DNA of 64,000 nt from CALAMD01 sp035301345 (GCA_035301345.1 DATGUM010000037.1:1-64000), one strand, 5' to 3'. Shown: positions 8,427-17,181, numbered from the stretch's first letter. Translations and numbers: made by a program. The notes: generated by a model not told the origin, from the sequence alone.

Positions 8427-9587
8427 TTATTCTGTCTGTTCAACAATTGTTTTTGCGCCGTCACCCATTGAGGATGCTGAATATATATTTAAAGATGACT
8501 CTCGTAAAATTTCTTTTCCTTTCTCGACATTCGTACCTTCTAAACGAACAACTAAAGGCAACTTTAAATCAACTTCTTTTGTCGCTTCGATAATACCTTC
8601 AGCAATGACGTCACACTTCATAATCCCACCAAAAATATTAACAAAAATACCTTCTACATTTTTATCAGAAAGGATTAATTTAAACGCTTCTGTCACTTTT
8701 TCTGCTGTCGCACTACCTCCAACATCTAAAAAGTTAGCTGGTTCTCCACCGTATTCTTTAATAATATCCATTGTTGCCATAGCTAGACCAGCACCATTTA
8801 CCATACAACCGATATTTCCTTCTAAAGATATGTAACTTAAATCATGTTTTGATGCTTCTAATTCTTTGACGTCTTCTTCTGTCTCGTCTCTTAATGACAA
8901 AATATCTTTTTGGCGATATAATGCGTTATCATCAAAATTCACTTTTGCATCTAAAGCTAAAACATGATCATCCTGCGTCGTAACTAAAGGGTTAATTTCT
9001 AAAATCGAACAATCTTTATCAATAAACGCTTCATACATTTGCATCATTAACTTAACTGCTTTATTTACTAATTGTTTCGGGATATTTAATTGAAAAGCAA
9101 TTTTTCTCGCTTGAAAAGGTGCAAGACCGATAAGCGGATCAATGACTTCTTGAAAAATCTTTTCTGGTGAATGCTCAGCAACTTCTTCTATATCTGTACC
9201 ACCTTCTGCTGAAGCCATTAAAATTACTTTTGATGACGTACTATCAACTAAAAAACTTAAATAATGCTCATCTTGAATGGAACATCCTTCCTCAATAAGT
9301 AAGCGTTGTACTTCTTTCCCTTGAGGACCTGTTTGGGGAGTAACTAAAACTTTTCCTAAAATATCATTTGCATAAACACGAACTTCATCAAGATTATCTG
9401 CTACTTTAACACCACCTGCTTTTCCACGCCCACCTGCGTGAATTTGAGCTTTAACGACGATTTTATCCGACGTTAATTGTTCGGCATGTTTTACCGCTTC
9501 CTCTACACTATAAGCAACGAATCCATCTGGTACATTCACACCATATTCTCGTAAAAGCGCTTTCCCTTGATACTCATGTATATTCAT
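8427..9587 (-). CDS. sucC: Succinyl-CoA synthetase beta subunit
   Basis: The 386-aa subunit has an N-terminal ATP-grasp domain (MNIHEYQGKALL at the start; KAQIHAGGRGKAGGVK) and a C-terminal ligase domain with NGAGLAMATMD, FLDVGGSA and VNIFGGIMKCD. It binds nucleotide and succinate and works with SucD. A longer frame opens at 9617, but GGAGG lies seven bases before the ATG at 9587 and that start matches the family. The sucC-sucD pair has its own promoter upstream. Confidence 0.97.
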   Translation of the reverse strand: MNIHEYQGKALLREYGVNVPDGFVAYSVEEAVKHAEQLTSDKIVVKAQIHAGGRGKAGGVKVADNLDEVRVYANDILGKVLVTPQTGPQGKEVQRLLIEEGCSIQDEHYLSFLVDSTSSKVILMASAEGGTDIEEVAEHSPEKIFQEVIDPLIGLAPFQARKIAFQLNIPKQLVNKAVKLMMQMYEAFIDKDCSILEINPLVTTQDDHVLALDAKVNFDDNALYRQKDILSLRDETEEDVKELEASKHDLSYISLEGNIGCMVNGAGLAMATMDIIKEYGGEPANFLDVGGSATAEKVTEAFKLILSDKNVEGIFVNIFGGIMKCDVIAEGIIEATKEVDLKLPLVVRLEGTNVEKGKEILRESSLNIYSASSMGDGAKTIVEQTE

Positions 9588-9621
9588 TATTTTTCCTCCC
9601 GTCAAAATATAGCACATATTT

Positions 9622-9650
9622 ATTGTATAAAATTAAGCGATGATTCACAA
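9622..9650 (-). promoter_or_regulatory. Putative sucCD promoter
   Basis: On the minus strand TTGTGA (9645-9650) and TACAAT (9622-9627) are 17 bases apart, about 35 bases before sucC. The rest of 9651-9772 is AT-rich, and I see no gene or clear catabolite-response site there. Confidence 0.5.
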
Positions 9651-9772
9651 CAAATCTTATTTATCTTTCAAACAATACATTTAATTTTAGCCTTTGCTTA
9701 AAGATCATATTTGCTTTTTTTGCGAGATAAATAATGATTTTAGTAAACAGTGATCATATTAAAAATTCATTT

Positions 9773-9803
9773 CAAAAAAGCACGTGATATAATCACGTGC
9801 TTA
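9773..9803 (-). terminator. Rho-independent terminator after ylqH
   Basis: A perfect nine-base stem GCACGTGAT/ATCACGTGC with a three-base loop is followed on the minus strand by six T. It ends the ylqG-ylqH unit. Confidence 0.88.
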
Positions 9804-9814
9804 AAGCGTCTCAC

Positions 9815-10081
9815 TTATTTCATTTGTTTGTCTGTATGATAAATAAAAGCGAATACTTCAGCAACAACTTGATACAGCTCAGGAGGAATGGATTCATTAA
9901 CATTTAACTGAGTTAAAAGTTCAACGAGTGAAGCATCTTCAATAATTGGAACGTTACTTTCTTTCGCTCGCTCAATAATGTTTTCTGCAATAATTCCTTT
10001 TCCTGCTGCTGTTAATAACGGAACAGTCGTTTGCTTTTCATCATAGCGAAGTGCGGCTGCTTGTTGTCGTTTATATTTCAT
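9815..10081 (-). CDS. FlhB C-terminal domain-like protein (YlqH family)
   Basis: The 88-aa protein matches the cytoplasmic C-terminal domain of the flagellar export switch FlhB from just after its NPTH cleavage site: AAALRYDEKQTTVP, then KGIIAENIIERAKESNVPI and PPELYQVVAEVFAFIY. It has no membrane part and no NPTH motif. B. subtilis YlqH is the equivalent and is described as able to stand in partly for the FlhB C-domain. Its start overlaps the end of the upstream FliK-like gene by four bases, so the two are probably co-translated. Its role is uncertain. Confidence 0.85.
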   Translation of the reverse strand: MKYKRQQAAALRYDEKQTTVPLLTAAGKGIIAENIIERAKESNVPIIEDASLVELLTQLNVNESIPPELYQVVAEVFAFIYHTDKQMK

Positions 10082-11874
10082 ACGCGAAAATCATACCCTT
10101 CATAATGATTGAAAGAATGAGTCGTTTGCTTTTGCTTCGAGTCTTGCTCCTCTTCTTGAGCTTGTAACGGATGAAAGCTTACGTTTGATAACGTGTACCC
10201 GGCTTCATCTAGTTGTTTTTGTAAAAGTGGCTCAAATAATGTCGATTTTCCTTTTATTTCTGGATGGTCATTAAAGACAGAAATTGAAATGACTCGTTTT
10301 TGAATTTGCAAATCAATAACTACTTCCTTCAATCGTTTTAAATCTAAATAAAACAAAATTCGACAGTAATCGCTATTTATTTTTCCGTCCTCTGTTTGTT
10401 TACTTTCAAAGTTCATTAACATATCTTTATTAAGTGCAAATGGTTCCCCCGGAATTTGTAAAGATGCTTGTAATAAATTTGTAGAATCATTTAATGACTG
10501 TATTTGCATACCGTTAATAAAATGTAGCGCTTGTTGTGCGCGCGCTTGAACGATGCTATCACTCTGCGAAAGATTGATGAGTAAAGGTTTAATATCGTTC
10601 ATATTAGCCTTTGATAAATCATTACTCAACACTGCTTCATAAGACAGGCCAATCGATCGTAGATAATTTTTTGCCATATCTAAAAACTGGTGCTGTGTTG
10701 AAGACGGACTTCCTTCGAGTTGATTATATTGTTGGAATATATGGTCCGCTTTAGTCGCTACTTCACTAATCATTGGCGATGATAAAGAGCGTATGTGAGC
10801 TAATAGACGTATGAGTACATCTGCTTTGTTTTGCAACAAAGTCGTTAATGTATCTTGTTGCTCATTCGTTAATAATGGTAATAATTGCTCTCGCACTTGT
10901 CGATTAAGTGACTGAAAATCTTCATCACTTAACGATTGACCGTTCATAAATGCCAAATTAACTGTTGTTACCCATTCACGCGTAATATTTGTTGAAACTG
11001 TTTCAATCATTCGGTTATTTTGCAGGTGATTGATATTCGTTTGCAACTGTTTAAGAGATATATTAAATGGCATTCGGAATTGATTAGCATTTGTTTCACC
11101 TTGCTGTTGCCAGCTCTCTTTCCACTGAGTGAAACTAACACTCTCATGAACGGCACCACTTAAACGTAAAAAATGAAATAGTTCTTGGCTTTTGTGCCAA
11201 TCATTTTGTAATAATTGACGTCCAAAATCCATTTGTAACGCTTCATTATTCATCGTTGAATGAAACATAACATGAAGTCGATCCATCAGCGATTGCTCAA
11301 CTGTTGATAAATGTGGCAAGTGCATGAGCTGTTCGTATAATTGACTGAACATCTGAGTTAAACTATTTGATTGAACAGTTTGCATAGCCGAAAAAACACT
11401 TTCTGTCATCGGTAAATGACGAATAAACATCTGTTTTAATATTTCTTCAGCTGCTTGTTTATTGTTTGATTGACTTAACCATTGAAAAGCTTGTCTTAAA
11501 TCTGCTTTCGTAAATGGTATATTATCTTTCATAAGTGACGTGACTAAAGAGACGTGATGTTTTTTTGCTTGTAAATTTAGTTGCTGGAGAAGTGCCTCAA
11601 CACGTTCGCTCACCGATTGATTAGCTGATAGATGTCCACTAACTACTTTTAAGTGAATAGCATCTTCAACGCTTTCAACTTGTAAATAGTAGTGATTACC
11701 AACTGATAAAGGTGCTTCCAATTGAGCATTAATCACTTGGGAGCCGAGCTGTAGTTGCGCTTGATTATTCGGATGGATTTTTATTATTTTCCCGTACAAA
11801 ATTTGACCTTGTCGAATCGGTTGCTTTTGACTCGTCTTCGTCATGAAGCTTTGTGATACTTGCTGAACACTCAC
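10078..11874 (-). CDS. Large FliK-like protein (YlqG family)
   Basis: The 598-aa protein has Gln-, Asn- and Ser-rich middle sequence. Its N-terminus (about 15-80) has a beta-rich motif QGQILYGKIIKIHPNN. The C-terminal part, about residues 490-580 (RILFYLDLKRLKEVVIDLQI then ISISVFNDHPEI), resembles the hook-length-control domain of FliK. It starts at GTG with AGGAGG seven bases before. With ylqH it forms a pair that echoes FliK and FlhB, which act together in flagellar export switching. The comparison to FliK is my inference from sequence type and context; the protein is otherwise uncharacterised. Confidence 0.75.
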   Translation of the reverse strand: MSVQQVSQSFMTKTSQKQPIRQGQILYGKIIKIHPNNQAQLQLGSQVINAQLEAPLSVGNHYYLQVESVEDAIHLKVVSGHLSANQSVSERVEALLQQLNLQAKKHHVSLVTSLMKDNIPFTKADLRQAFQWLSQSNNKQAAEEILKQMFIRHLPMTESVFSAMQTVQSNSLTQMFSQLYEQLMHLPHLSTVEQSLMDRLHVMFHSTMNNEALQMDFGRQLLQNDWHKSQELFHFLRLSGAVHESVSFTQWKESWQQQGETNANQFRMPFNISLKQLQTNINHLQNNRMIETVSTNITREWVTTVNLAFMNGQSLSDEDFQSLNRQVREQLLPLLTNEQQDTLTTLLQNKADVLIRLLAHIRSLSSPMISEVATKADHIFQQYNQLEGSPSSTQHQFLDMAKNYLRSIGLSYEAVLSNDLSKANMNDIKPLLINLSQSDSIVQARAQQALHFINGMQIQSLNDSTNLLQASLQIPGEPFALNKDMLMNFESKQTEDGKINSDYCRILFYLDLKRLKEVVIDLQIQKRVISISVFNDHPEIKGKSTLFEPLLQKQLDEAGYTLSNVSFHPLQAQEEEQDSKQKQTTHSFNHYEGYDFRV

Positions 11875-11900
11875 TAAACAACCCCTCCTTTAATGACCGT

Positions 11901-12668
11901 TTAAAGCAATTCTTTTACTGGATTAAATGACCTTCGATGAGCATCTATAACACCATACGTTCTTATCATTTGTAAATGTTCTTTCGTTCCGTAACCCATG
12001 TGGGAAGAAAAGTTATATTCGGGATGCTTTTTATCAAGTTCAATCATTAATCGATCGCGAGTCACTTTAGCTAAAACACTAGCTGCTGCGATTGACAATG
12101 ATAATTCATCTCCCTTAATAATACTATCGGTTGAAACTGGAGATTTTTCAAGAGGTACTGCATCAATTAATGCGTAATCAATTGGATAAGATAAATTTTG
12201 TAAACTTTCGACCATTGCTCGTTTCGTCGCTTCTAAAATATTTATCTCATCGATTTTTTCACTCGATATGATTGATACTGAGTAATCTAGTGCTGATTCA
12301 GTAATGACATGATAAAAATGAGTTCTTTGTTCTTTCGTTAACTGCTTTGAATCTGTTAGTTCCATTAATTGAAAATCATTCGGTAAAACGACAGCCGCTG
12401 CTACAACTGGACCAGCTAACGGACCACGCCCTGCCTCATCGACGCCTGCAATCGATTGATACCCTCGGTCAACGTATTGTTTATCATGTTGTTGCATGCG
12501 TTGGAAACGCGCTGCCAATGCTCGTTGACGCTCTTGCTCCTTTTCATATGTATTAATTATTTTCTGAACACCTTTTCGTTCATCACGTTTCAATAAAACC
12601 ATATCTTTAGTCGTTAACTGATTTAATGTTAACAATTCTTTAATCTGTGCAATTGTTTTATTATTCAT
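11901..12668 (-). CDS. rnhB: Ribonuclease HII
   Basis: The 255-aa enzyme removes ribonucleotides from DNA and RNA from RNA-DNA hybrids. The core begins IAGVDEAGRGPLAGPVVAAA, holding the first acidic catalytic residues, and TDSKQLTKEQR, LIDAVPL and AAASVLAKVTRDRLM follow. The N-terminal extension of about 70 residues is normal for the Bacillus enzyme. An upstream GTG at 12677 is possible, but the weak AAAGAG site spaces better to the ATG at 12668, which gives the B. subtilis length. Confidence 0.95.
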   Translation of the reverse strand: MNNKTIAQIKELLTLNQLTTKDMVLLKRDERKGVQKIINTYEKEQERQRALAARFQRMQQHDKQYVDRGYQSIAGVDEAGRGPLAGPVVAAAVVLPNDFQLMELTDSKQLTKEQRTHFYHVITESALDYSVSIISSEKIDEINILEATKRAMVESLQNLSYPIDYALIDAVPLEKSPVSTDSIIKGDELSLSIAAASVLAKVTRDRLMIELDKKHPEYNFSSHMGYGTKEHLQMIRTYGVIDAHRRSFNPVKELL

Positions 12669-12693
12669 TTGCGTCACTCTTTCTAGTTAATAA

Positions 12694-12736
12694 ACAAAAA
12701 AGACATACACACATAATAACGTGTTGCATGTCTTTT
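12694..12736 (-). terminator. Terminator after rbgA
   Basis: Minus-strand arms AAAAGACATGCAACAC and GTGTGTATGTCTTTT flank a short loop and are followed by T-rich sequence, between rbgA and rnhB. Confidence 0.75.
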
Positions 12737-12737
12737 A

Positions 12738-13580
12738 TTATACTTTTTCTAATGTTATTTTCCCTAACTTACCTGTTCTTAAGTCTCTTAATACGAGGTT
12801 AGCGACTTGATCAAAGTTTACTGTTCCACCACTTTCTAATGCCCCGCGATTTTTACCGATATGAACAAAAATATCCCACATATCTTCCATCGTCGTATCT
12901 AAGCTATATCTTTCATCAAGAGAGTCAGGATAATTTTCGAGTAAATAATTAATAGCAAAAGCTGCTATATCTTGAAGAGGTAGGACCCGGTCTTTAATCG
13001 TTCCAATCGACGCTAACCGATAACCGACGAGCTGATCATCAAATTTCGGCCACAATATTCCAGGTGTGTCGAGCAATTGGAAATCACTGCCTACTTTTAT
13101 CCACGCCTGATGCTTCGTAATACCAGGGCGATCCCCAATATTTGCAATCTTTTTATTCGCTAAACGATTAATTAACGTGGACTTACCAACATTAGGCACG
13201 CCGATAATCATCACTCGAAGAGCACGTTGGTGGTCTACTTTTTTCTGCCAGCCACTTCGGTGTTCTTCACCTTTTTCTTTTACTCGTTGAATTAACTGCT
13301 TAATGTCACGGTCTTGATTTGCATTTATCGCTAAAACATCTAAGCTTTCTCGTTTAAAATACGTAAGCCATTTCTCTGTTTCTTGAGGGTCAGCTAAATC
13401 ATTCTTCATTAAAACAGTTAGCTTAGGTTTGTTTTGGATAATCTCTTGTAGCATCGGATTTTGTGAAGATAAAGGAACACGTGCATCAACAAGTTCTATG
13501 ACAAAGTCGACGAGCTTTAAACTACTTTCAACTTCTCTTCTTGCTTTCGTCATATGTCCCGGAAACCATTGAATCGTCAT
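12738..13580 (-). CDS. rbgA: Ribosome biogenesis GTPase RbgA (YlqF)
   Basis: The 280-aa GTPase is needed for late assembly of the 50S subunit. It has the circularly permuted motif order: G4 (LMKNDLAD) near residue 58 comes before G1 (GVPNVGKSTLINRL) near 127 and G3 (LLDTPGILWP) near 170. The N-terminal IQWFPGHMTKAR is diagnostic. AAGGTGA lies before the ATG. It follows the signal peptidase gene by nine bases in the same direction, as in B. subtilis. Confidence 0.96.
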   Translation of the reverse strand: MTIQWFPGHMTKARREVESSLKLVDFVIELVDARVPLSSQNPMLQEIIQNKPKLTVLMKNDLADPQETEKWLTYFKRESLDVLAINANQDRDIKQLIQRVKEKGEEHRSGWQKKVDHQRALRVMIIGVPNVGKSTLINRLANKKIANIGDRPGITKHQAWIKVGSDFQLLDTPGILWPKFDDQLVGYRLASIGTIKDRVLPLQDIAAFAINYLLENYPDSLDERYSLDTTMEDMWDIFVHIGKNRGALESGGTVNFDQVANLVLRDLRTGKLGKITLEKV

Positions 13581-13589
13581 AAAATCACC

Positions 13590-14135
13590 TTATTCTTTTA
13601 CTATTTGAACTCTTTTTAATGGCCAATATATTAAGTTCGTTTTACCAATAATATCTTTGACTGGAACGAGTCCTATCGTTCGACTATCTGTAGAATTTGT
13701 TCGATTATCACCCAAAACGAATACAAATCCTTCAGGAATCGTTTCGTGTCCTCCAGGTAATTCTTCTAACTGGAAGTCATATGTTAAACTATCTTCACTC
13801 CCTGAAAATGATTCTTCAACTTTCTCACCATCAACATACAATTCATTATCTTTCATCATAATATGCTCACCAGGCAACCCAATAACACGCTTAATAAAGT
13901 CTTTCTGTGATGTTGCATGAAACACGACGATATCAAAACGTTTCGGATCACTCAGTCGGTAAGTAATCTTATTAACAATCATTTGATCACGATCATATAA
14001 TGTCGGTTGCATCGATGGACCGTCAACTACGATAGGAGTAAAAAGAAAGGTTCTTACTAAAAAGGCTAGAGCTAATGCTACGATAATAACTTTGGACCAC
14101 TCTAAAAGACTGTTGTTACTTGACTTTCTAGCCAT
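13590..14135 (-). CDS. lepB: Type I signal peptidase (SipS/LepB)
   Basis: The 181-aa membrane enzyme cleaves signal peptides from secreted proteins. One N-terminal transmembrane segment (about 14-34) anchors it with the catalytic part outside. The Ser-Lys dyad is Ser41 in GPSMQPTL and Lys82 in FIKRVIGLPGE. Downstream GDNRTNSTDSR is the conserved box E. It is a single-anchor, Gram-positive P-type enzyme. It lies between rplS, after a terminator, and rbgA, probably starting a new transcript. Confidence 0.95.
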   Translation of the reverse strand: MARKSSNNSLLEWSKVIIVALALAFLVRTFLFTPIVVDGPSMQPTLYDRDQMIVNKITYRLSDPKRFDIVVFHATSQKDFIKRVIGLPGEHIMMKDNELYVDGEKVEESFSGSEDSLTYDFQLEELPGGHETIPEGFVFVLGDNRTNSTDSRTIGLVPVKDIIGKTNLIYWPLKRVQIVKE

Positions 14136-14181
14136 ATATGTTCCCCCAACTATCGATTATTTAACTACACATATTTTTTAT

Positions 14182-14218
14182 AAAAAAAGGAGCTTGCATC
14201 ACGATGCTAAGCTCCTTT
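14182..14218 (-). terminator. Terminator after rplS
   Basis: Arms AAAGGAGCTT and AAGCTCCTTT form a hairpin followed by at least seven T on the minus strand, between rplS and lepB. Confidence 0.85.
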
Positions 14219-14292
14219 CTGAAACATTTATTTTTTAAGGATTTTAAACATAATTACATACTTTTAGTTATGATCTCATTAAAAAATATGTT

Positions 14293-14637
14293 TTAGAGGC
14301 GCTCCTTAATACGCGCTGCTCTACCACGTAAATTGCGTAAGTAATATAACTTAGCACGTCTTACCGTACCACGTCTAGTTACTACAATTTTTGCAACACG
14401 AGGTGAATGCAATGGGAACGTACGCTCAACGCCTACACCAGATGACATTTTTCTTACAGTTAATGTCTCACTAATGCCACCGTTTTGACGTTTAATAACG
14501 ACACCTTCGAATACTTGAATACGCTCACGTGAACCTTCAACAACTTTTGCGTGAACTTCAACTGTATCTCCCGGACGGAAATCTGGATGGTCTGTACGTA
14601 GTTGATCTTTTGTAATATCTTCAATTAATTGTTGCAT
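14293..14637 (-). CDS. rplS: 50S ribosomal protein L19
   Basis: The 114-aa protein of the large subunit sits at the subunit interface. PDFRPGDTVEVHAKVVEGSR, IQVFEGVVIKR and VERTFPLHSPRVAKI are family hallmarks. AAGGAG precedes the ATG. The 154-base leader before it contains nested inverted repeats listed separately. A terminator follows. Confidence 0.97.
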   Translation of the reverse strand: MQQLIEDITKDQLRTDHPDFRPGDTVEVHAKVVEGSRERIQVFEGVVIKRQNGGISETLTVRKMSSGVGVERTFPLHSPRVAKIVVTRRGTVRRAKLYYLRNLRGRAARIKERL

Positions 14638-14650
14638 TCTTCTTCACTCC

Positions 14651-14775
14651 TTCCAAACCAATGCTCTTACTACGATCTATGTAATAGCGGAACATCGTTT
14701 TTCACGCTTATACGACTTATAAGCACACAATTAAAGATAACATAATCTATAGAGCATTTCAATGATTTATTTGTT
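14651..14775 (-). promoter_or_regulatory. Probable ribosomal protein L19 leader RNA
   Basis: In the untranslated stretch before rplS an eight-base perfect pair (minus strand AATGCTCT from 14751-14758 and AGAGCATT from 14660-14667) encloses an inner hairpin GCTTATA/TATAAGC at about 14706-14724. Firmicutes are known to carry a structured autoregulatory L19 leader at this place. I match it by position and pairing only, not by consensus sequence. Confidence 0.5.
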
Positions 14776-14791
14776 TTTTATTTACTCACTT

Positions 14792-15529
14792 TCAGTTCTG
14801 TTCATTCTTTATTTTAGTAAGTATCTCTTTTTGTTCTGCTGATAACTCTATCTGATCAAGTAAATCCCTTCTTCTGTCATACGTTCGCTTTAACGACTGA
14901 TAAGACCGCCATTTTTCAATATTTGCGTGATGCCCTGAAAGGAGAATATCTGGTACTTTCATGCCGCGGAAGTTTTCTGGGCGCGTATACTGAGGGTGTT
15001 CAAGTAAACCAGTTGAAAATGAATCCTCGACTGCTGAAGCTTCATTTCCTAAAACGTCCGGTAAAAGTCTTACAACACTATCAGTAACAACCATAGCTCC
15101 TAGCTCACCACTCGTTAGCACATAATCACCAATAGACACTTCATCAGTGACTAAGTGTTCACGAATACGTTCATCGTACCCTTCGTAATGGCCACAAATA
15201 AAAATAAGATGCTCTTCTTCGGCAAATTCCTCAGCCTTCTTCTGTGAATAAGGCTCTCCTTGCGGGCAAAGAAGGACGATTCTCGGTTTACTTTTGCGTT
15301 TTTCTTTTGTAGCTGCCACTGCATCAAAAATCGGTTGAGCAGTTAACACCATACCCGCGCCTCCACCGTACGGGTAGTCATCTACTTTTTCATGCTTATT
15401 ATCAGCGTATTTTCGAAAGTCCACCAAATCATATGTGAACTTACCTTTCGTATGCGCTCGCTTTAAAATCGAAGATTCTAAGACACCTGTAAACATTTCA
15501 GGAAAAAGTGTTAATATGTCTATATGCAT
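14792..15529 (-). CDS. trmD: tRNA (guanine-N1-)-methyltransferase TrmD
   Basis: The 245-aa SPOUT-family enzyme methylates G37 of tRNA using S-adenosylmethionine and so prevents frameshifting. Key stretches are HIDILTLFPEMF at the start, YPYGGGAGMV, FICGHYEGYDERI and IGDYVLTSGELGAM, which form the trefoil-knot SAM site. The start codon touches the stop of rimM (TAAATG), implying coupled translation. The order rpsP-khpA-ylqD-rimM-trmD-rplS is the conserved one. Confidence 0.97.
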   Translation of the reverse strand: MHIDILTLFPEMFTGVLESSILKRAHTKGKFTYDLVDFRKYADNKHEKVDDYPYGGGAGMVLTAQPIFDAVAATKEKRKSKPRIVLLCPQGEPYSQKKAEEFAEEEHLIFICGHYEGYDERIREHLVTDEVSIGDYVLTSGELGAMVVTDSVVRLLPDVLGNEASAVEDSFSTGLLEHPQYTRPENFRGMKVPDILLSGHHANIEKWRSYQSLKRTYDRRRDLLDQIELSAEQKEILTKIKNEQN

Positions 15530-16045
15530 TTATTCTAACAGTCCTTCCATTAATTCAATCGTTATTCGTTTGTTTTCTACATCAACATCTTTAACAACAT
15601 CCTTTATATAAGGAATATAAGCTTCTTTATTGTTATCTAGACGAATGACCCAAACATCATTGGCACCTGGTGCCAGTATAGCCGTAACAACGCCTAGCTT
15701 TTCACCTTCTACCGTGTACATCTCACAGCCAATAATTTCGTAATGATAATATTCACCTTCTGGTAGTGGCGTCATTTGTTCTTTTTTTATTTTTAAATAA
15801 GCCCCTTTTAGCGGCTCAACATCATTAAGTGTTTCATAATTTGTAAATCGCAATAAATCAAACTGCTTATGTTTTCTATGACTAGATACTTCTAATTGTA
15901 TGGGAGGATCATTTTGTTTAAACAAATATAGCGTTGCGCCAACAGCAAAGCGTTCTTCAAAATCTGTAATCCTTCGTACACGAACTTCCCCCCGAACACC
16001 ATGTGTATTTACTATTTCACCTACATCAAACCATTCCATCGACAA
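15530..16045 (-). CDS. rimM: 16S rRNA processing protein RimM
   Basis: The 171-aa maturation factor acts on the 30S head. The N-terminal RimM beta-barrel begins EWFDVGEIVNTHGVRGEVRV, and the C-terminal PRC-barrel holds GANDVWVIRLDN and EAYIPYIKDVV. Two starts are close: TTG at 16045, four bases after AAGGTGA, and ATG at 16039. The TTG start gives exactly the N-terminal length of B. subtilis RimM, so it is used here, without certainty. Confidence 0.94.
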   Translation of the reverse strand: MSMEWFDVGEIVNTHGVRGEVRVRRITDFEERFAVGATLYLFKQNDPPIQLEVSSHRKHKQFDLLRFTNYETLNDVEPLKGAYLKIKKEQMTPLPEGEYYHYEIIGCEMYTVEGEKLGVVTAILAPGANDVWVIRLDNNKEAYIPYIKDVVKDVDVENKRITIELMEGLLE

Positions 16046-16058
16046 TGCTTCACCTTCT

Positions 16059-16445
16059 TTATTCTATTCTCACAACGTAGCCATCTTCCACGATGATTGC
16101 ACGTGGTTTATCTACCGAATCCCAATGCATACCTTCACTAACCTCAACAAGAGCTTCAACTTCTTTTTCAACCAATTCACTACCAATATCAATAATATCC
16201 AATTGTTCTAATTTAAAATTAATCAGTCGTATGTTTTCTTCTTTTAATAATATTTCTTCGGAAAATCGCTTATTAACTTCTGCTTGTTTTCCGTGTAATT
16301 TATTTTTTAACTTCCTTTGTTCAAATAGGAGTTGTTGACACTCTTGTTCAAGTTGCATTTTTTCTGATTCAAAAGATGCTTTTAAATCTTGCTTACTGCT
16401 CTCAGTTATCACACGCTTTACTAAGACTTTCGAAACAATTTTCAA
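16059..16445 (-). CDS. ylqD: YlqD family coiled-coil protein
   Basis: The 128-aa protein of unknown function is conserved in this operon in Bacillales. The start MKIVSKVLVKRVITE resembles YlqD. Residues of about 20-95 are heptad-rich and rich in Glu, Gln and Lys (EQECQQLLFEQRKLKNKL), indicating a coiled coil. An ATG at 16505 would add 20 residues, but they overlap a terminator hairpin. GAGGAGG lies just before the TTG at 16445, which I prefer. No enzymatic motif is visible. Confidence 0.88.
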   Translation of the reverse strand: MKIVSKVLVKRVITESSKQDLKASFESEKMQLEQECQQLLFEQRKLKNKLHGKQAEVNKRFSEEILLKEENIRLINFKLEQLDIIDIGSELVEKEVEALVEVSEGMHWDSVDKPRAIIVEDGYVVRIE

Positions 16446-16478
16446 ACTCGTTTCCTCCTCATTTGCATCGATTAATGA

Positions 16479-16515
16479 GCAAAAAGGAGAGGTCTTCTCA
16501 GACACTCTCCTTTGC
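16479..16515 (-). terminator. Hairpin between khpA and ylqD
   Basis: Minus-strand arms GCAAAGGAGAG and CTCTCCTTTTTGC form a stem with T-rich 3' side directly after the khpA stop. It could partly terminate or process the rpsP-khpA transcript before ylqD. Confidence 0.65.
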
Positions 16516-16743
16516 TTACATAATATCTAAAAACACACGTTTGTTTACATCTTTTTTTGCAGCGTAAACGACTGTGCGAATCGCTTTAGCAATTCGACCG
16601 TTTTTCCCGATCACTTTGCCGACATCTTCTTCATGTACTGTTAGATGATAGACAACTTTCGTCTCTTCTTCTTTTTCAGTTACGACAATGTCTTCAGGAT
16701 GATCGACAAGTTCAGTAATAATCGATTCTATTAAAAGCTTCAT
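16516..16743 (-). CDS. khpA: KH-domain RNA-binding protein KhpA (YlqC)
   Basis: The 75-aa protein is a single KH domain with the GxxG loop in VIGKNGRIAKAIRTV (about 43-57). KhpA pairs with KhpB (EloR/Jag) in RNA binding and cell-elongation control in Gram-positive bacteria. It follows rpsP by 17 bases, its standard place. Confidence 0.95.
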   Translation of the reverse strand: MKLLIESIITELVDHPEDIVVTEKEEETKVVYHLTVHEEDVGKVIGKNGRIAKAIRTVVYAAKKDVNKRVFLDIM

Positions 16744-16760
16744 GAGATCACACTACTTTA

Positions 16761-17030
16761 CTATTGATTTTTCTGATCGTGGAACTTCTTCATGATGCCT
16801 TGCTTAGAGAATAAGTTACGAATTGTATCACTTGGTTGTGCACCGTTTGATAACCATTGTAATGCTTTTTCTTCATCAATTTTTACTTCCGTTGGTTTTG
16901 CAACAGGGTTGTAAGTTCCAATTTGTTCAATTGAGCGTCCGTCACGTGGTGAACGTGAGTCTGCTACTACGATACGATAAAAAGGATTACGTTTTGACCC
17001 CATTCTTTTTAAACGAATTTTAACTGCCAT
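16761..17030 (-). CDS. rpsP: 30S ribosomal protein S16
   Basis: The 89-aa small-subunit protein begins MAVKIRLKRMGSKRNPFYRI and continues with VVADSRSPRDGRSIEQIG and YNP, the full S16 signature. GGAGGTG lies before the ATG. A promoter is visible just upstream, so rpsP probably heads the rpsP-khpA-(ylqD-rimM-trmD) unit. Confidence 0.98.
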   Translation of the reverse strand: MAVKIRLKRMGSKRNPFYRIVVADSRSPRDGRSIEQIGTYNPVAKPTEVKIDEEKALQWLSNGAQPSDTIRNLFSKQGIMKKFHDQKNQ

Positions 17031-17067
17031 ACATATACACCTCCAGAAAAGAAATAATAACTATAGG

Positions 17068-17096
17068 AATTTATTTTTCAATACCTTAGTTCTCAA
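17068..17096 (-). promoter_or_regulatory. Putative rpsP promoter
   Basis: On the minus strand TTGAGA (17091-17096) and TAAATT (17068-17073) are 17 bases apart, about 40 bases before rpsP. Just upstream, 17112-17154 holds two short AT-rich dyads, which may act as a weak end for the ffh transcript. Confidence 0.55.
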
Positions 17097-17181
17097 TGTT
17101 TAAATCCATGATAAATAATAACAGATATTATTTGTGTTGTAAAGTACTTTTACATGACAAGTTTATATTTAATCAAATACT

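Noticed and set aside
8386..8835. 149-codon plus-strand frame opposite sucC
   Set aside because: It lies opposite conserved sucC coding sequence and resembles no protein family.
17140..17154. Palindrome GTAAAGTACTTTTAC before rpsP
   Set aside because: It has no T-run and no known operator match; in AT-rich DNA it can arise by chance.
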